DNA of 64,000 nt from an uncultured Lachnospiraceae bacterium (GTDB taxonomy: Bacteria; Bacillota; Clostridia; Lachnospirales; Lachnospiraceae): positions 15,324 to 79,323 of the forward strand of contig CAJUJL010000007.1 in the NCBI GenBank assembly GCA_910586725.1, given 5' to 3'. Positions 1 through 9,102 of the stretch are shown here, piece by piece. Numbering within the stretch: the stretch's first letter is position 1; every line of letters begins with the position of its first letter. A model generated the notes under the pieces. It saw nothing but the letters and a program-made list of their open reading frames with translations, was not told the DNA's origin and ran no database searches. Position numbers and translations under genes: made by a program.

Positions 1-609
1 ACATGTTATGTTTCTCCGTTGGGCCGGGCAAAGGATACGGCGGCTCCCACTTTGAAAAGAAAGCATATGCGGGCCGAAGAATGTCATTGGCTGCAGGAGT
101 TTCCCGCAAAAGTGATACGGCCGGACAAAGGATATAAAATTAATTGCTGGGATTTTCTGCCACAAGACTGGATGAACGTCAGAGAATATTATGACAGGGA
201 CGCATGGGCGTCTACCAGTCTGATGCAGGAAGGGAACGTGTTGGAAGAGTATAATTATGTGACAAAATCTTTTGATGCGCTGCTGGAAAAGCACGGATAC
301 GTCCGGGACGGAAATTTTTACCGGGCTGTGAAGCCAAATCGGGATACGATTGCATTCTTTTGCCACTTTGCGTTAGAGTGCGTGCTGCTTGGGCATTTGA
401 TCGGCGCTTCTCCAATGGTGCTGTGGCACGGATTTTGCGCAGCCCCCTCTTCCGTGACAACGGTGATGACGGAAGAAAGGCGGCAGGGAACCGCGTCTTT
501 CCGCATCAGCAGATTCGGAGATGTATCGCATTTATATGTAAAAGGAGAAGAACCGTCGTTTTACGCAAGATATTGCGAGACGTTTGACAGCGACGAGCTG
601 CATGATTAG
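1..609 (+). CDS. Histidine phosphatase family protein (5' partial)
   Basis: The reading frame is open from base 1, so the start and the N-terminal RHG catalytic motif lie outside the window. The first visible residues contain SPLGRAKDTA, the region after the RHG motif in phosphoglycerate-mutase-like phosphatases. Near the C-terminus, FFCHFALE carries the second catalytic histidine, followed by a PSSVT segment and a GDVSHL ending typical of the family. The substrate cannot be told from this part. A TTG at 19 could be read as a start, but homology upstream of it argues that the protein began earlier. A strong hairpin terminator follows the stop. Confidence 0.82.
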   Translation, partial: TCYVSPLGRAKDTAAPTLKRKHMRAEECHWLQEFPAKVIRPDKGYKINCWDFLPQDWMNVREYYDRDAWASTSLMQEGNVLEEYNYVTKSFDALLEKHGYVRDGNFYRAVKPNRDTIAFFCHFALECVLLGHLIGASPMVLWHGFCAAPSSVTTVMTEERRQGTASFRISRFGDVSHLYVKGEEPSFYARYCETFDSDELHD

Positions 610-631
610 GGAAATTATATCAAATGGTGAG

Positions 632-665
632 AAGGCCGGGCGAATTTATATGCCCGGTCTTTTCC
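632..665 (+). terminator. Rho-independent terminator after the histidine phosphatase
   Basis: A ten-base-pair stem (632-641 with 652-661, one G-T pair) built around CCGGGC/GCCCGG is followed by a T-rich run. It separates the phosphatase from the restriction-modification promoter. Confidence 0.8.
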
Positions 666-719
666 TGATGGTTGTGCAGGATGATTTCCATAATGCAGAG
701 AAATGTTGTGGCATTTTAG

Positions 720-749
720 TTGACAATGGGACAGTTCGAAATGTATAAT
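720..749 (+). promoter_or_regulatory. Sigma-A promoter of the restriction-modification operon
   Basis: TTGACA (720-725) and TATAAT (744-749) are both perfect, with an 18-bp spacer, 30 bp before the first methyltransferase start. The hexamer GTTCGA occurs in the spacer (735-740) and again downstream of the -10 box (about 759-764). This could be an operator, but that is only a guess. Confidence 0.8.
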
Positions 750-778
750 AGAATAAATGTTCGATTAGAGGTGGCAAA

Positions 779-1711
779 ATGAATATAGTTTCATTGTTTA
801 GCGGCGCCGGCGGGCTGGATTTGGGACTTATACGGGCCGGCAATAAGGTTATATGGGCGAATGATATTGATAAGGATGCGGTTGCTACTTACCAGGAGAA
901 TATAGGGGAACACATTATTTGTGATGATATTAAGAATATTGATATAAATGATATTCCAACAGCGGATGTTGTGGTCGGAGGGTTTCCCTGCCAGGGATTT
1001 TCACAGGCCAATATGCTGCGGGAGCTGGACGATGACAGAAATCAATTGTATAAGTTTTTTTATCATGTAATTAAAAAAAAGCAGCCTTTATTTTTTATTG
1101 CAGAAAATGTAAAAGGTATTTTGAGCATTGGAAAAGGGGCTGCAATTCGGCAGATTATTTCGGATTTTGAAGAAGCCGGTTATATGACAGACATTCATCT
1201 GGTCAATATGGCGGATTACGGGGTCCCGCAAACAAGGCAGCGAGTCATTATTATTGGGCAGAGAAAAGATTTGAGGGATGAAAAGCTTTTTCGGTTTCCA
1301 TCGCCAACGCATTTGAAAAACCAGGAGCCTGCATGGGTATCTATGAAACAGGCAATCGGACACTTTCCGGATCCGGATCTGGAAAATGATGTGCTTAATC
1401 ATGTCTATTCAGCTTATAAGGTTACTTACAGAAATTTTACAGGGCATCGTAAGACAGATCCGGATAAGCCTTCGCCTACCATTTTAGCCAGAGGAAATGG
1501 TAAAGGGGGAGTTTGCGCTATTCCTCATTATAATGAGAAGCGCAGACTGACAATCCGTGAGAGTGCAAGCATACAAACTTTTCCTGAAGATTTTTATTTT
1601 GTTGGCAGCATGAATTCGTGTTACAGGCAGATTGGAAATGCAGTTCCCGTTAAGTTTGCAGAGAAGCTGGGGGAAGAGTTGATCAGGTTAGAAAAGGAAG
1701 TGGAATTATGA
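779..1711 (+). CDS. DNA (cytosine-5-)-methyltransferase, first of a tandem pair
   Basis: 310 residues with m5C methyltransferase motifs in the usual order: motif I FSGAGGLDLG (about residue 7) for S-adenosylmethionine, motif IV PCQGFS with the catalytic cysteine (about 81), motif VI AENV, motif VIII QTRQR, motif IX around RESASIQTFP and motif X QIGNAVP. The target-recognition stretch between VIII and IX is short. The ATG follows an AGAGGTGG ribosome-binding site and the stop overlaps the next gene by four bases (ATGA). It is clearly paralogous to its neighbour. Placed before an HNH nuclease, it most likely protects one strand or half-site of the cognate sequence. Confidence 0.95.
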   Translation: MNIVSLFSGAGGLDLGLIRAGNKVIWANDIDKDAVATYQENIGEHIICDDIKNIDINDIPTADVVVGGFPCQGFSQANMLRELDDDRNQLYKFFYHVIKKKQPLFFIAENVKGILSIGKGAAIRQIISDFEEAGYMTDIHLVNMADYGVPQTRQRVIIIGQRKDLRDEKLFRFPSPTHLKNQEPAWVSMKQAIGHFPDPDLENDVLNHVYSAYKVTYRNFTGHRKTDPDKPSPTILARGNGKGGVCAIPHYNEKRRLTIRESASIQTFPEDFYFVGSMNSCYRQIGNAVPVKFAEKLGEELIRLEKEVEL

Positions 1712-2640
1712 GAGTGGTATCGCTCTTTAGCGGCGCCGGAGGACTGGACCTTGGATTTCAAATGGCCGGCCATGAAATTATATGGGCAGATGACATATAT
1801 GAAGACGCCGTAGAAACATACAGGCGCAATTTGGGAGATCATATTGTATGTAAAGATATATCAGAAATCGAATCGGCAGAAATCCCGGAATGCGACATTA
1901 TGATTGGCGGATTTCCCTGTCAGGGTTTTTCGGTCGCGAACAGAAACAGACATGCCGGCGACGAAAGAAACGAGCTTTATAAACAATTGCTTCGATTAGT
2001 ACAGGATAAGAAACCGAAATTCTTTTTGGCGGAAAATGTGAAAGGAATTACGAACCTTGAAAAAGGAAAAGTTTTTGATATGATTTTAAAAGATTTTTCT
2101 GATATAGGATATAAAGTGAAATATAAAATCATGAATGCTGCAGATTATGGAGTTCCGCAGACAAGGCAGCGAGTTATTATTATTGGAGTGCGGGAAGACA
2201 TAACCTTTGAATATATGTTTCCTGAACCAACACACGATAAGGATGGAAAATACGGACTTCCCTGCTGGGTTTCCATAGGAGAAGCCATGTCAGAAATTCC
2301 GGATCCCGACGAACCAAATGATTTGTCCAATCATGTTTATTCTAAATATAAACTGCAGTTCAATGGATATTTGGGCCATCGGCCGTTAGATCCGCATAAA
2401 CCGGCTCCAACGGTTACAGCCCGTGGAGATAATAAAGGCGGCGTAGTGATATTGCCGCATCCAAATGGACAGCGGCGAATGTCGTGCAGAGAACTTGCGG
2501 CAGTACAGAGCTTTCCGCTTGACTATGAATTTTCAGGGAACAATTCGTCTGTGTACAGACAAATTGGCAATGCAGTACCGCCATTGCTTGGATTTGCAAT
2601 AGCAGACGCTTTTAATAGTTATAAGGAGGAATGCGATTAA
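1708..2640 (+). CDS. DNA (cytosine-5-)-methyltransferase, second of a tandem pair
   Basis: 310 residues, exactly the length of the preceding enzyme and matching it over most of the N-terminal half. It has FSGAGGLDLG, PCQGFS, AENVKGI, QTRQRV and QIGNAVP in the m5C order. Differences concentrate between motifs VIII and X, where target recognition sits, which fits methylation of a different strand or half-site. The start overlaps the upstream stop (ATGA) and the stop overlaps the nuclease start (TAATG), so the three genes form a translationally coupled operon. Confidence 0.95.
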   Translation: MRVVSLFSGAGGLDLGFQMAGHEIIWADDIYEDAVETYRRNLGDHIVCKDISEIESAEIPECDIMIGGFPCQGFSVANRNRHAGDERNELYKQLLRLVQDKKPKFFLAENVKGITNLEKGKVFDMILKDFSDIGYKVKYKIMNAADYGVPQTRQRVIIIGVREDITFEYMFPEPTHDKDGKYGLPCWVSIGEAMSEIPDPDEPNDLSNHVYSKYKLQFNGYLGHRPLDPHKPAPTVTARGDNKGGVVILPHPNGQRRMSCRELAAVQSFPLDYEFSGNNSSVYRQIGNAVPPLLGFAIADAFNSYKEECD

Positions 2641-3896
2641 TGCTGCAAAAGACCTACATACCGCAAAAGCCTTTTCCCGATTTTAAATGGAAATGGGCAT
2701 GTCTGCAATGTACGGAAGGATTAAATGATCCGGTTGTTTTGCTGGGCGTCTTATTCAGAATGAGAAAATTGGAGCCAAAGGGGTTAAAGTATAGTTCACA
2801 GGAATTTGCGGATGAATTGATCAATTTGTCGCATGATATACGAGATACCAATATTGGCGTTGATCTGGCAAAGAGAACGGGAGAACGAAATCTCATCAGG
2901 AATTCCGGACAATATTGGAGAGCGGTTGGACTGATTGAGCCGGGAGAGCGATCTGGTAAGATCAGACTGACAGATTTTGGACGTCGGGTCGCAGATCATG
3001 ATATTTCCCAGGCGGAGTTTGCAGCAATTACAGTACAGACATTTAAACTGCCGAATCCACAGATTCAGAGTGAAGATGAGTGCAGAAGATGGATGGACAA
3101 AGGATTGATATTGTATCCGTTAAGGCTGTTGTTGGAAATTATATGTAAATTGCAGGAGCTTGGACAGGGATTTATTACTACGGAAGAATTGGTCAGAATT
3201 ATTATACCGCTTTCAGGCTGTAAATCAAACCTGCAGGATTATATAAATTTTATCTTATGGTTTCGCGCCGGAGATATATCTCTGATTGGCTGGCCGGATT
3301 GCTGTCAGGGAGCAAATGATATGAGGATTGCCAGAGAGTATCTTTTGTTTTTGAGAAATTACGGATATGTTGAGAATACATCGGGAAACAGCCGTCTTGA
3401 AGAAAAATACCAAATCAATGAACTTTTGCTGGATGAGGTGAAAGAATTGATAAAAAAGGTTCCAAAAGAGGAATCTTTGCTCAAGGCGTTGAACGGTATT
3501 CGTTCTTTGGAGATTACATCGGAATTTGAAAGGAAGCGGGTGCAGCATTTGCGGACAGCGCGTCCAAATCAGGCTAATTTTAGAAAAAAGGTATTAAAGG
3601 CATGTAAAAGATGCATCATTACCAATGTTACAATGCCAGAGATTCTGGAAGCTGCGCATATTAAGCCTTTTAAATATAACGGTGAGGATACGGTGGCGAA
3701 TGGGTTTGCGATGCGGACGGATATTCATACCCTGTTTGATACGGGGCATTTAAGAATATCTGTGGAAGGGCTTGTTGAATTATCAGCGCGTGCCAGAATG
3801 GATTATGGAGCAGTTATTCCGCCCCAAATTATGATTCCGGATTTTACCAATCGGGAATTTCTGAAATGGCGTTGGGATAATTATAACGGATTATAA
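2640..3896 (+). CDS. HNH-family type II restriction endonuclease
   Basis: 418 residues. The C-terminal part carries an HNH nuclease core: AAHIKPF (His about 340), NGF (Asn about 353), then DIHTLFDTGH (His about 362). The N-terminal 250 residues match no family I can name and probably recognise DNA. I chose ATG 2640 because AAGGAGG (2623-2629) lies 10 bases ahead; an ATG at 2631 would be only one base from it. Position behind two m5C methyltransferases makes this the restriction enzyme. Two methyltransferases suggest an asymmetric site, as in type IIS systems; that is inference. Confidence 0.85.
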   Translation: MLQKTYIPQKPFPDFKWKWACLQCTEGLNDPVVLLGVLFRMRKLEPKGLKYSSQEFADELINLSHDIRDTNIGVDLAKRTGERNLIRNSGQYWRAVGLIEPGERSGKIRLTDFGRRVADHDISQAEFAAITVQTFKLPNPQIQSEDECRRWMDKGLILYPLRLLLEIICKLQELGQGFITTEELVRIIIPLSGCKSNLQDYINFILWFRAGDISLIGWPDCCQGANDMRIAREYLLFLRNYGYVENTSGNSRLEEKYQINELLLDEVKELIKKVPKEESLLKALNGIRSLEITSEFERKRVQHLRTARPNQANFRKKVLKACKRCIITNVTMPEILEAAHIKPFKYNGEDTVANGFAMRTDIHTLFDTGHLRISVEGLVELSARARMDYGAVIPPQIMIPDFTNREFLKWRWDNYNGL

Positions 3897-3940
3897 GATC
3901 CTTGCGGTGAGCTATTGGACTGATTTTTAAGAATTCTAAG

Positions 3941-3969
3941 GTATAAAATTCCTTCACTTACAGATACTA
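3941..3969 (+). promoter_or_regulatory. Sigma-G-like promoter of spoVT
   Basis: GTATA (3941-3945) and GATACTA (3963-3969) with a 17-bp spacer match the sigma-G pattern (GHATR, 17-18 bp, CATWHTA) except for the first base of the -10 element. spoVT is known as a forespore gene read by sigma-G in Bacillus. Confidence 0.55.
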
Positions 3970-4009
3970 CTACCACACAGTAGAAAATGTAAATGGAGGA
4001 ATTTTTCAT

Positions 4010-4558
4010 ATGAAGGCAACAGGAATAGTGCGAAGAATAGATGATTTGGGAAGGGTTGTTGTGCCGAAGGAAATTCGAAGGACATTGAGAATCCGGGAGG
4101 GAGATCCACTTGAGATTTTTACGGACCGTCAGGGAGAAATTATTTTAAAGAAGTATTCGCCGATTGGAGAGCTTGGTCAGTTTGCCGGACAATATGCGGA
4201 AAGCCTGTCTCAGACAACGGGAAATCTGGTATGCATTACAGACAGAGACCATGTGGTTGCCGTAGCGGGCAACGGAAAAAAGGAATACGACGGTAAGCCG
4301 CTTAGCAAACAAATGGAAGGAATCATAGAAAGCAGGGCGGATTTTGTAGCAAACCGCAATGACGAGGGATTTGTAAAAATTACGCTGGATGATTCCGGAG
4401 AGATGTGCTCTCAGGCAGTAGCCACAATTATCTGCCAGGGGGACGCAATTGGAGCGGTCGTTATTTCCGACAAAAATGAGAAATCCCAGATGGGAGATAC
4501 AGAACATATGCTGGCAGTTACGGCAGCAGGATTTTTAGGGCGGCAGATGGAACAGTAA
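4010..4558 (+). CDS. spoVT: Stage V sporulation protein T
   Basis: 182 residues. The N-terminal 50 form an AbrB-type swapped-hairpin DNA-binding domain (MKATGIVRRIDDLGRVVVPKE). The rest is the GAF-like domain that distinguishes SpoVT (about 180 residues) from AbrB (about 95). SpoVT is a forespore transcription factor that tunes sigma-G genes and spore germination properties. A GGAGGAATTTTTCAT leader precedes the ATG and a sigma-G-like promoter lies upstream. It stands alone, closed by a terminator. Its presence implies an endospore former. Confidence 0.95.
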   Translation: MKATGIVRRIDDLGRVVVPKEIRRTLRIREGDPLEIFTDRQGEIILKKYSPIGELGQFAGQYAESLSQTTGNLVCITDRDHVVAVAGNGKKEYDGKPLSKQMEGIIESRADFVANRNDEGFVKITLDDSGEMCSQAVATIICQGDAIGAVVISDKNEKSQMGDTEHMLAVTAAGFLGRQMEQ

Positions 4559-4563
4559 AAATC

Positions 4564-4608
4564 AGGTTCCGGAGATTTTTCGCGAAATTTCCGGGGCCTT
4601 TCTTTTTT
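4564..4608 (+). terminator. Rho-independent terminator after spoVT
   Basis: A long stem (4564-4579 with 4584-4599, some G-T pairs) closed by a CGCG-type loop is followed by TTCTTTTTT. Confidence 0.85.
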
Positions 4609-4698
4609 GACAGGAACGGTTGCCAATAAGAAATTTCCGTGGTATCCTTTTTAAATGATGTCATGTACAGAATGGGGACAGTTCAGGGAGGAAAGATT

Positions 4699-6984
4699 AT
4701 GAAAAGAGCGGCGGCCATATGGCTGAGTTTTGCGGTAACGGTGGGTAGCGTGTCATCTTTGCTTCCATCAAGGGCAACTGCGGGAGAAATCACGCCCTGT
4801 GAACCGAAAAGCGCGGTATCGCGGGAAAAAGAAGAAAATGAAACAAAAGCGGCTGGATTTGAAGAAATTGTTCGGGTAGAATTTGTTGCGGACAAGGGAT
4901 ATCTTGAGGCATATTATGAAAAAGGCAAGGCTCCGTACGAGGATTTTGTATATTTTAACTGTAAAAATCAGACAGAAGAAGACGCCGTGCTTGAAATTTC
5001 AAGCACAAATACAAACGTCGTGCAGGTGACGGGTCAGACAACGCAAACGATTGCATCCGGCGCAAACGACGCGTTTCAGATTTTTTACAGGATTGTCGGA
5101 GCCGGTTGCGCCAATCTTGTGGTAAAAACCGGAGGAGAGGAATATAAATTAAAGGTTTACGGTGTTCCAAGAAATGTGGAGCTGACAAGCGTTACGCAGA
5201 CTTCGTTTCAGGGAGTGACGGTGCAATGGGAAAAGATACCCGGCTGCAGCGGCTACCGAATTGAGCGCGCAGTGGCGGCGGATGATTTGTGGTGGTTTGA
5301 CAAGCGTTTTCAGACGGCCGCAACCGTTTACGGCGATCATACGACGGGCGTTACTTTAAAGACAGACCTGAATACAACCTACCGCTACCGTGTGTTTGGC
5401 TTTGTCGAAGATGAAGAACGCAGACTGGAGGGAAACACGGACAGGTATCCGGGAAATGTTAAAACGATTGATTTTGCCGCGAAAAAGCTCAAAGCGCAGA
5501 TTGCTTCCGTAACAAAATCCGGGAGCAAAAGTCTGCGCGTTCAATGGAAGCCCATGGCGGGAGCCATCGCGTATAAGCTGTACCGTTCCGAATGGGAAAA
5601 CGGAGGGTATTCCTGCATTTATACGGCGGGCAGCGGCGTAACTTCCTATGAACAAAAGGTCAGTCCGGGCGTTATGTATTCTTATAAGGTAACGGCGGTT
5701 TTTCCGGAGGGAGAGAGCGATTATTCCAAATCCATATCGGAGTTTATTCCGAAAAAAGGGAAGCAAAAATCGAAGCTGGCGAAAAAGCTGGGACAACAAT
5801 ACATAAGCGGGCAGTATGCCGGTAACTGGGCCAGTCCGGATAAAACGTATTATTATGAGTCGGGCAAAAAGCTGTATGCAGTCTGCGTCCAGAAAAACGG
5901 CAGCCTGGGGGTTTTTCGTATCAGCGATTCTCTGAAAATAAAAAAAATCAAAACCATAAAACTCAAATATGACGTCTGGGGCGGTTTTTACGCCGGAGAA
6001 GACGGGAATTTTTACGTGGCCGTCGGTTATCATAATTACAGTGAGAGCAAGACGAAAACCGTAATAAAAATTATGCAGTACGGAGGCAACTGGAAGAAAA
6101 AGAACACCAGCGAAATCAAGGGAGGAGCTTCCAATGTGTTTGAAGGAATCTATAAGCCGTTTGAAGCCGGAAGCTTACGCATGGATATGCAGGATAACCT
6201 GCTTTATGTTGCGACGGCAAGGCAGATGTTTCTTTACAGCGACGGAAAACGTCACCAGTCCAACATTTCGTTTTTGATTGACACAAAGACCATGCAGGAA
6301 AAAAAGGCGCCGCATGCTTATATCAGCCATTCGTTCAACCAGTTTGTCAAATTCAAGGACGGGACGCTGTATCTGCTCAATCATGGAGACGCTTTTCCAA
6401 GAAGTCTGGCGCTGTCCGTTTTTGAAGATTACGCGCCGGGCATGGATGAGAGGACAAGTGAGAAAATTCAGTCGCTTTGTTCGTTCCAGGGAAGCTCTGG
6501 AGATAATTTTACGGGCTGTAAAGTCGGCGGCATGGAAATCGGAAAAGACAACGTCCTTGTCTGTGGAACTATGCAGCCGCATGAAAGAAAAGTAAAAGGC
6601 GTATCGGGATCCGGAGGCAAATTAAAATATAATGTATTTCTGGCGCGTTCCAACCGAAGCAGCGGGAAAACCTCGTTCCAGTGGCTGACGAGCTACCATC
6701 CGAAGAATTCGTCAGTCGTTGTCGGGGAGGCGCGCATGATAAAGCTTTCCGACGATAAATTTGCGATTTTATATTCCACGACGCAAAAGAAAAAAACAAA
6801 GCTGAATTATATTGTAGTCAATGACGCCGGAAAAAAGGCATATTCTAAAAAATATTCCGGCATGACGTTTGACGGGGATTCCCAGCCCGTTTTATACAAA
6901 GGGAAAATCGTCTGGGCGGATACGGCATATGAGGGCATAAACCGTACAAAAACAAAACTTTACAGCATCCCGGCAATTTACTAA
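4699..6984 (+). CDS. Secreted protein with two fibronectin type III-like domains
   Basis: 761 residues from ATG 4699, which has GGGAGGAAAG just upstream. A frame-extending ATG at 4639 would place 20 non-signal residues before a good signal peptide (basic start, hydrophobic core, cleavage near SRATA). Residues from about 155 to 360 hold two FN3-like repeats, recognised by VQWEKIPGCSGYRIER and VQWKPMAGAIAYKLYRS. The C-terminal 400 residues are rich in short beta motifs and may form a propeller; I do not recognise a family. There is no LPXTG and no lipobox, so it is probably released or loosely wall-bound. It lies 20 bp ahead of the PBP gene and may share its transcript. Confidence 0.75.
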   Translation: MKRAAAIWLSFAVTVGSVSSLLPSRATAGEITPCEPKSAVSREKEENETKAAGFEEIVRVEFVADKGYLEAYYEKGKAPYEDFVYFNCKNQTEEDAVLEISSTNTNVVQVTGQTTQTIASGANDAFQIFYRIVGAGCANLVVKTGGEEYKLKVYGVPRNVELTSVTQTSFQGVTVQWEKIPGCSGYRIERAVAADDLWWFDKRFQTAATVYGDHTTGVTLKTDLNTTYRYRVFGFVEDEERRLEGNTDRYPGNVKTIDFAAKKLKAQIASVTKSGSKSLRVQWKPMAGAIAYKLYRSEWENGGYSCIYTAGSGVTSYEQKVSPGVMYSYKVTAVFPEGESDYSKSISEFIPKKGKQKSKLAKKLGQQYISGQYAGNWASPDKTYYYESGKKLYAVCVQKNGSLGVFRISDSLKIKKIKTIKLKYDVWGGFYAGEDGNFYVAVGYHNYSESKTKTVIKIMQYGGNWKKKNTSEIKGGASNVFEGIYKPFEAGSLRMDMQDNLLYVATARQMFLYSDGKRHQSNISFLIDTKTMQEKKAPHAYISHSFNQFVKFKDGTLYLLNHGDAFPRSLALSVFEDYAPGMDERTSEKIQSLCSFQGSSGDNFTGCKVGGMEIGKDNVLVCGTMQPHERKVKGVSGSGGKLKYNVFLARSNRSSGKTSFQWLTSYHPKNSSVVVGEARMIKLSDDKFAILYSTTQKKKTKLNYIVVNDAGKKAYSKKYSGMTFDGDSQPVLYKGKIVWADTAYEGINRTKTKLYSIPAIY

Positions 6985-7004
6985 AAGATTGGCAGAGGAG
7001 ATTT

Positions 7005-9041
7005 ATGGCACGAAAAAAGAAAAAAAAGAAAAAATACCGCGTATTTTGGTTCTTTGTAAAATTTCAGTTTTTCTTGATGCTGCTTGTGCTTTTGGGCGTG
7101 GGTTATTACTATTACGGCGGCTATGCCACACAGGTACAGCGCATGAAAGAGGAAGCGCTGAAGTTTGTGCGCAATTCATCGGTGGAAACTTTTTGTTCCG
7201 CACAGACAAGTATCGTATATGACAAAGACGGAAAGACAATTTCTACCTTGAAAGGAGAAAAGGATGTCTACTATCTGTCTTACGAGGAGATCCCGGCAGA
7301 CGTCTGCGCCGCAATCGTCAGTATTGAGGATAAAAAATTTTACCAGCACAACGGCGTGGATTTCAAGGCGATTTTAAGGGCGGTAAAAGCGGCAATTGAA
7401 AACGGAGAAGTTACGCAGGGGGGAAGCACCATTACGCAGCAGCTTGCGAGGACGATTTTTCTGACGCAGGAGAGAACCTGGCAGCGTAAAGTGGAAGAGA
7501 TATTTATCGCGACCGAACTCGAGAAAAAATACAGCAAGACCAAGATTTTGGAGTTTTACTTAAATAACATTTATTTTGGCAATGGTTATTATGGGATACA
7601 GGCAGCCAGCATGGGTTACTTCAATGTAGAAGTAAATGAGCTGGATTTATCCCAAATGGCGTTTTTGTGCGCGATTCCGAATAATCCGACACTGTATGAT
7701 CCGCTTACCAATATGGCAAATACGCTTGGGAGAAGAGACCGTATTTTAAATCAGATGCAGGAGGACGGAAAAATAACAGAAGGCGCCTGCTTGATGGCAA
7801 AAGCGCAGGAGATCGTGTTAAACCGTCCTGCCCATGCCAAAAACAATTATGTCGAGACTTATACGTATTACTGCGCGATTCGGATGCTGATGGAGCAGGA
7901 TGGCTTTGTTTTTCAAAGAGAATTTAAAAATGAAGAGGAACAAAAAGCATACAACGAAAGCTACAATGAGAAGTATGCGGAGTGCCAGAAAAAGCTATAT
8001 ACGGCGGGATACCGCATTTACACTTCCATGGATCTGGCGCTTCAGGAGATGCTGCAAAAAGCGGTGGATGAAAGTCTGGGAACATTTACGGAAGTAAATG
8101 AAGAAGGGGTTTTCAAGCTTCAGGGAGCGGGAGTTTGCATTGAAAATGAAACCGGATATGTGCGGGCAATCGTTGGCGGCAGGAGCCAGGACTTTGACGG
8201 TTACACATTAAACCGGGCGTATCAAAGCTACAGACAGCCGGGAAGCAGCATTAAGCCGTTGATTGTCTATGCCCCGGCGATGGAAAGGAATTATACGCCG
8301 GATTCCATTGTGACAGATGAACCGATTGCAGACGGGCCGTCGAATTCAAATGGAGGATACAGCGGCGAGATGACAGTCAGAGAGGCTCTTTCTAGATCGA
8401 AAAATACAATTGCCTGGAAATTATTTGAAGAGTTGACGCCTAAAGTGGGACTTTCTTATTTGAAAGCAATGAATTTTTCCAAAATCACACAGGAGGATGA
8501 ACGACTGACCTCATCGTTAGGGGGCCTGACAAACGGAGCTTCACCGGTAGAGATGACGGCGGCGTATGCTGCTCTGCAAAATGACGGCGATTACCGGATT
8601 CCCACCTGCATCATAAAAATTACCGACGCGGACGGCAATGAAATTGTTTCTCCCGTTCGGGAGGAAAAGAAAATTTATAAAACGACGGCTGCACGAATGG
8701 TTACGGATATGCTGGTTACGGCAATCACGGAAGGAACGGGCAAAGGACTTGGCGTGACGCAGATGCCTTCCGCCGGGAAAACAGGAACGACAAACGACAA
8801 TAAGGACGGCTGGTTTACGGGCTATACCCGCTATTATACAACGGGCGTCTGGGTGGGATACGATATGCCGGCGGAATTGCCGGGATTGTCCGGTTCCACG
8901 TATCCGGGCACTATCTGGCATTCTTTTATGGAAAACTGTCATGCAGGGCTTACCCCGGTGGAATTTCTCCCGTATGCCGACATAGATTTGTATCAGAAAA
9001 TAAGAAAGGACGCCCTGGGCGACGATGAAAATATAGATTGA
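7005..9041 (+). CDS. Class A penicillin-binding protein (PBP1A type)
   Basis: 678 residues. A lysine-rich cytoplasmic tail of about 10 residues and one membrane segment lead into a GT51 glycosyltransferase domain with EDKKFYQHNGVDF, GGSTITQQLAR and the KILEFYLNNIYFG motif. The transpeptidase domain follows with SSIK (SxxK, nucleophile serine), SKN (SxN) and KTGT. It polymerises lipid II and cross-links peptidoglycan at the outer membrane face. RBS GAGGAG precedes the ATG. The codons for the lysine tail create long A runs close to the start. The stop codon lies inside the -35 box of the next promoter. Confidence 0.95.
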   Translation: MARKKKKKKKYRVFWFFVKFQFFLMLLVLLGVGYYYYGGYATQVQRMKEEALKFVRNSSVETFCSAQTSIVYDKDGKTISTLKGEKDVYYLSYEEIPADVCAAIVSIEDKKFYQHNGVDFKAILRAVKAAIENGEVTQGGSTITQQLARTIFLTQERTWQRKVEEIFIATELEKKYSKTKILEFYLNNIYFGNGYYGIQAASMGYFNVEVNELDLSQMAFLCAIPNNPTLYDPLTNMANTLGRRDRILNQMQEDGKITEGACLMAKAQEIVLNRPAHAKNNYVETYTYYCAIRMLMEQDGFVFQREFKNEEEQKAYNESYNEKYAECQKKLYTAGYRIYTSMDLALQEMLQKAVDESLGTFTEVNEEGVFKLQGAGVCIENETGYVRAIVGGRSQDFDGYTLNRAYQSYRQPGSSIKPLIVYAPAMERNYTPDSIVTDEPIADGPSNSNGGYSGEMTVREALSRSKNTIAWKLFEELTPKVGLSYLKAMNFSKITQEDERLTSSLGGLTNGASPVEMTAAYAALQNDGDYRIPTCIIKITDADGNEIVSPVREEKKIYKTTAARMVTDMLVTAITEGTGKGLGVTQMPSAGKTGTTNDNKDGWFTGYTRYYTTGVWVGYDMPAELPGLSGSTYPGTIWHSFMENCHAGLTPVEFLPYADIDLYQKIRKDALGDDENID

Positions 9042-9066
9042 CACTGCCGAAAGCTTTTTTTATACT
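9038..9066 (+). promoter_or_regulatory. Sigma-A promoter of the ROK glucokinase
   Basis: TTGACA (9038-9043) and TATACT (9061-9066) with a 17-bp spacer. The -35 box contains the TGA stop of the upstream PBP gene, so glucokinase can be read independently of the PBP. Confidence 0.8.
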
Positions 9067-9102
9067 GAATTTAGCGATAAAAATGAAAAAGGAGAAGAAC
9101 GT

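Noticed and set aside
4010..4558. AbrB rather than SpoVT
   Set aside because: The protein is twice the length of AbrB and has the C-terminal GAF-like domain of SpoVT.
5356..6033. A 225-residue minus-strand frame inside the secreted FN3 protein
   Set aside because: The plus-strand gene has a signal peptide, FN3 motifs and a good start; the antisense frame shows no motif.
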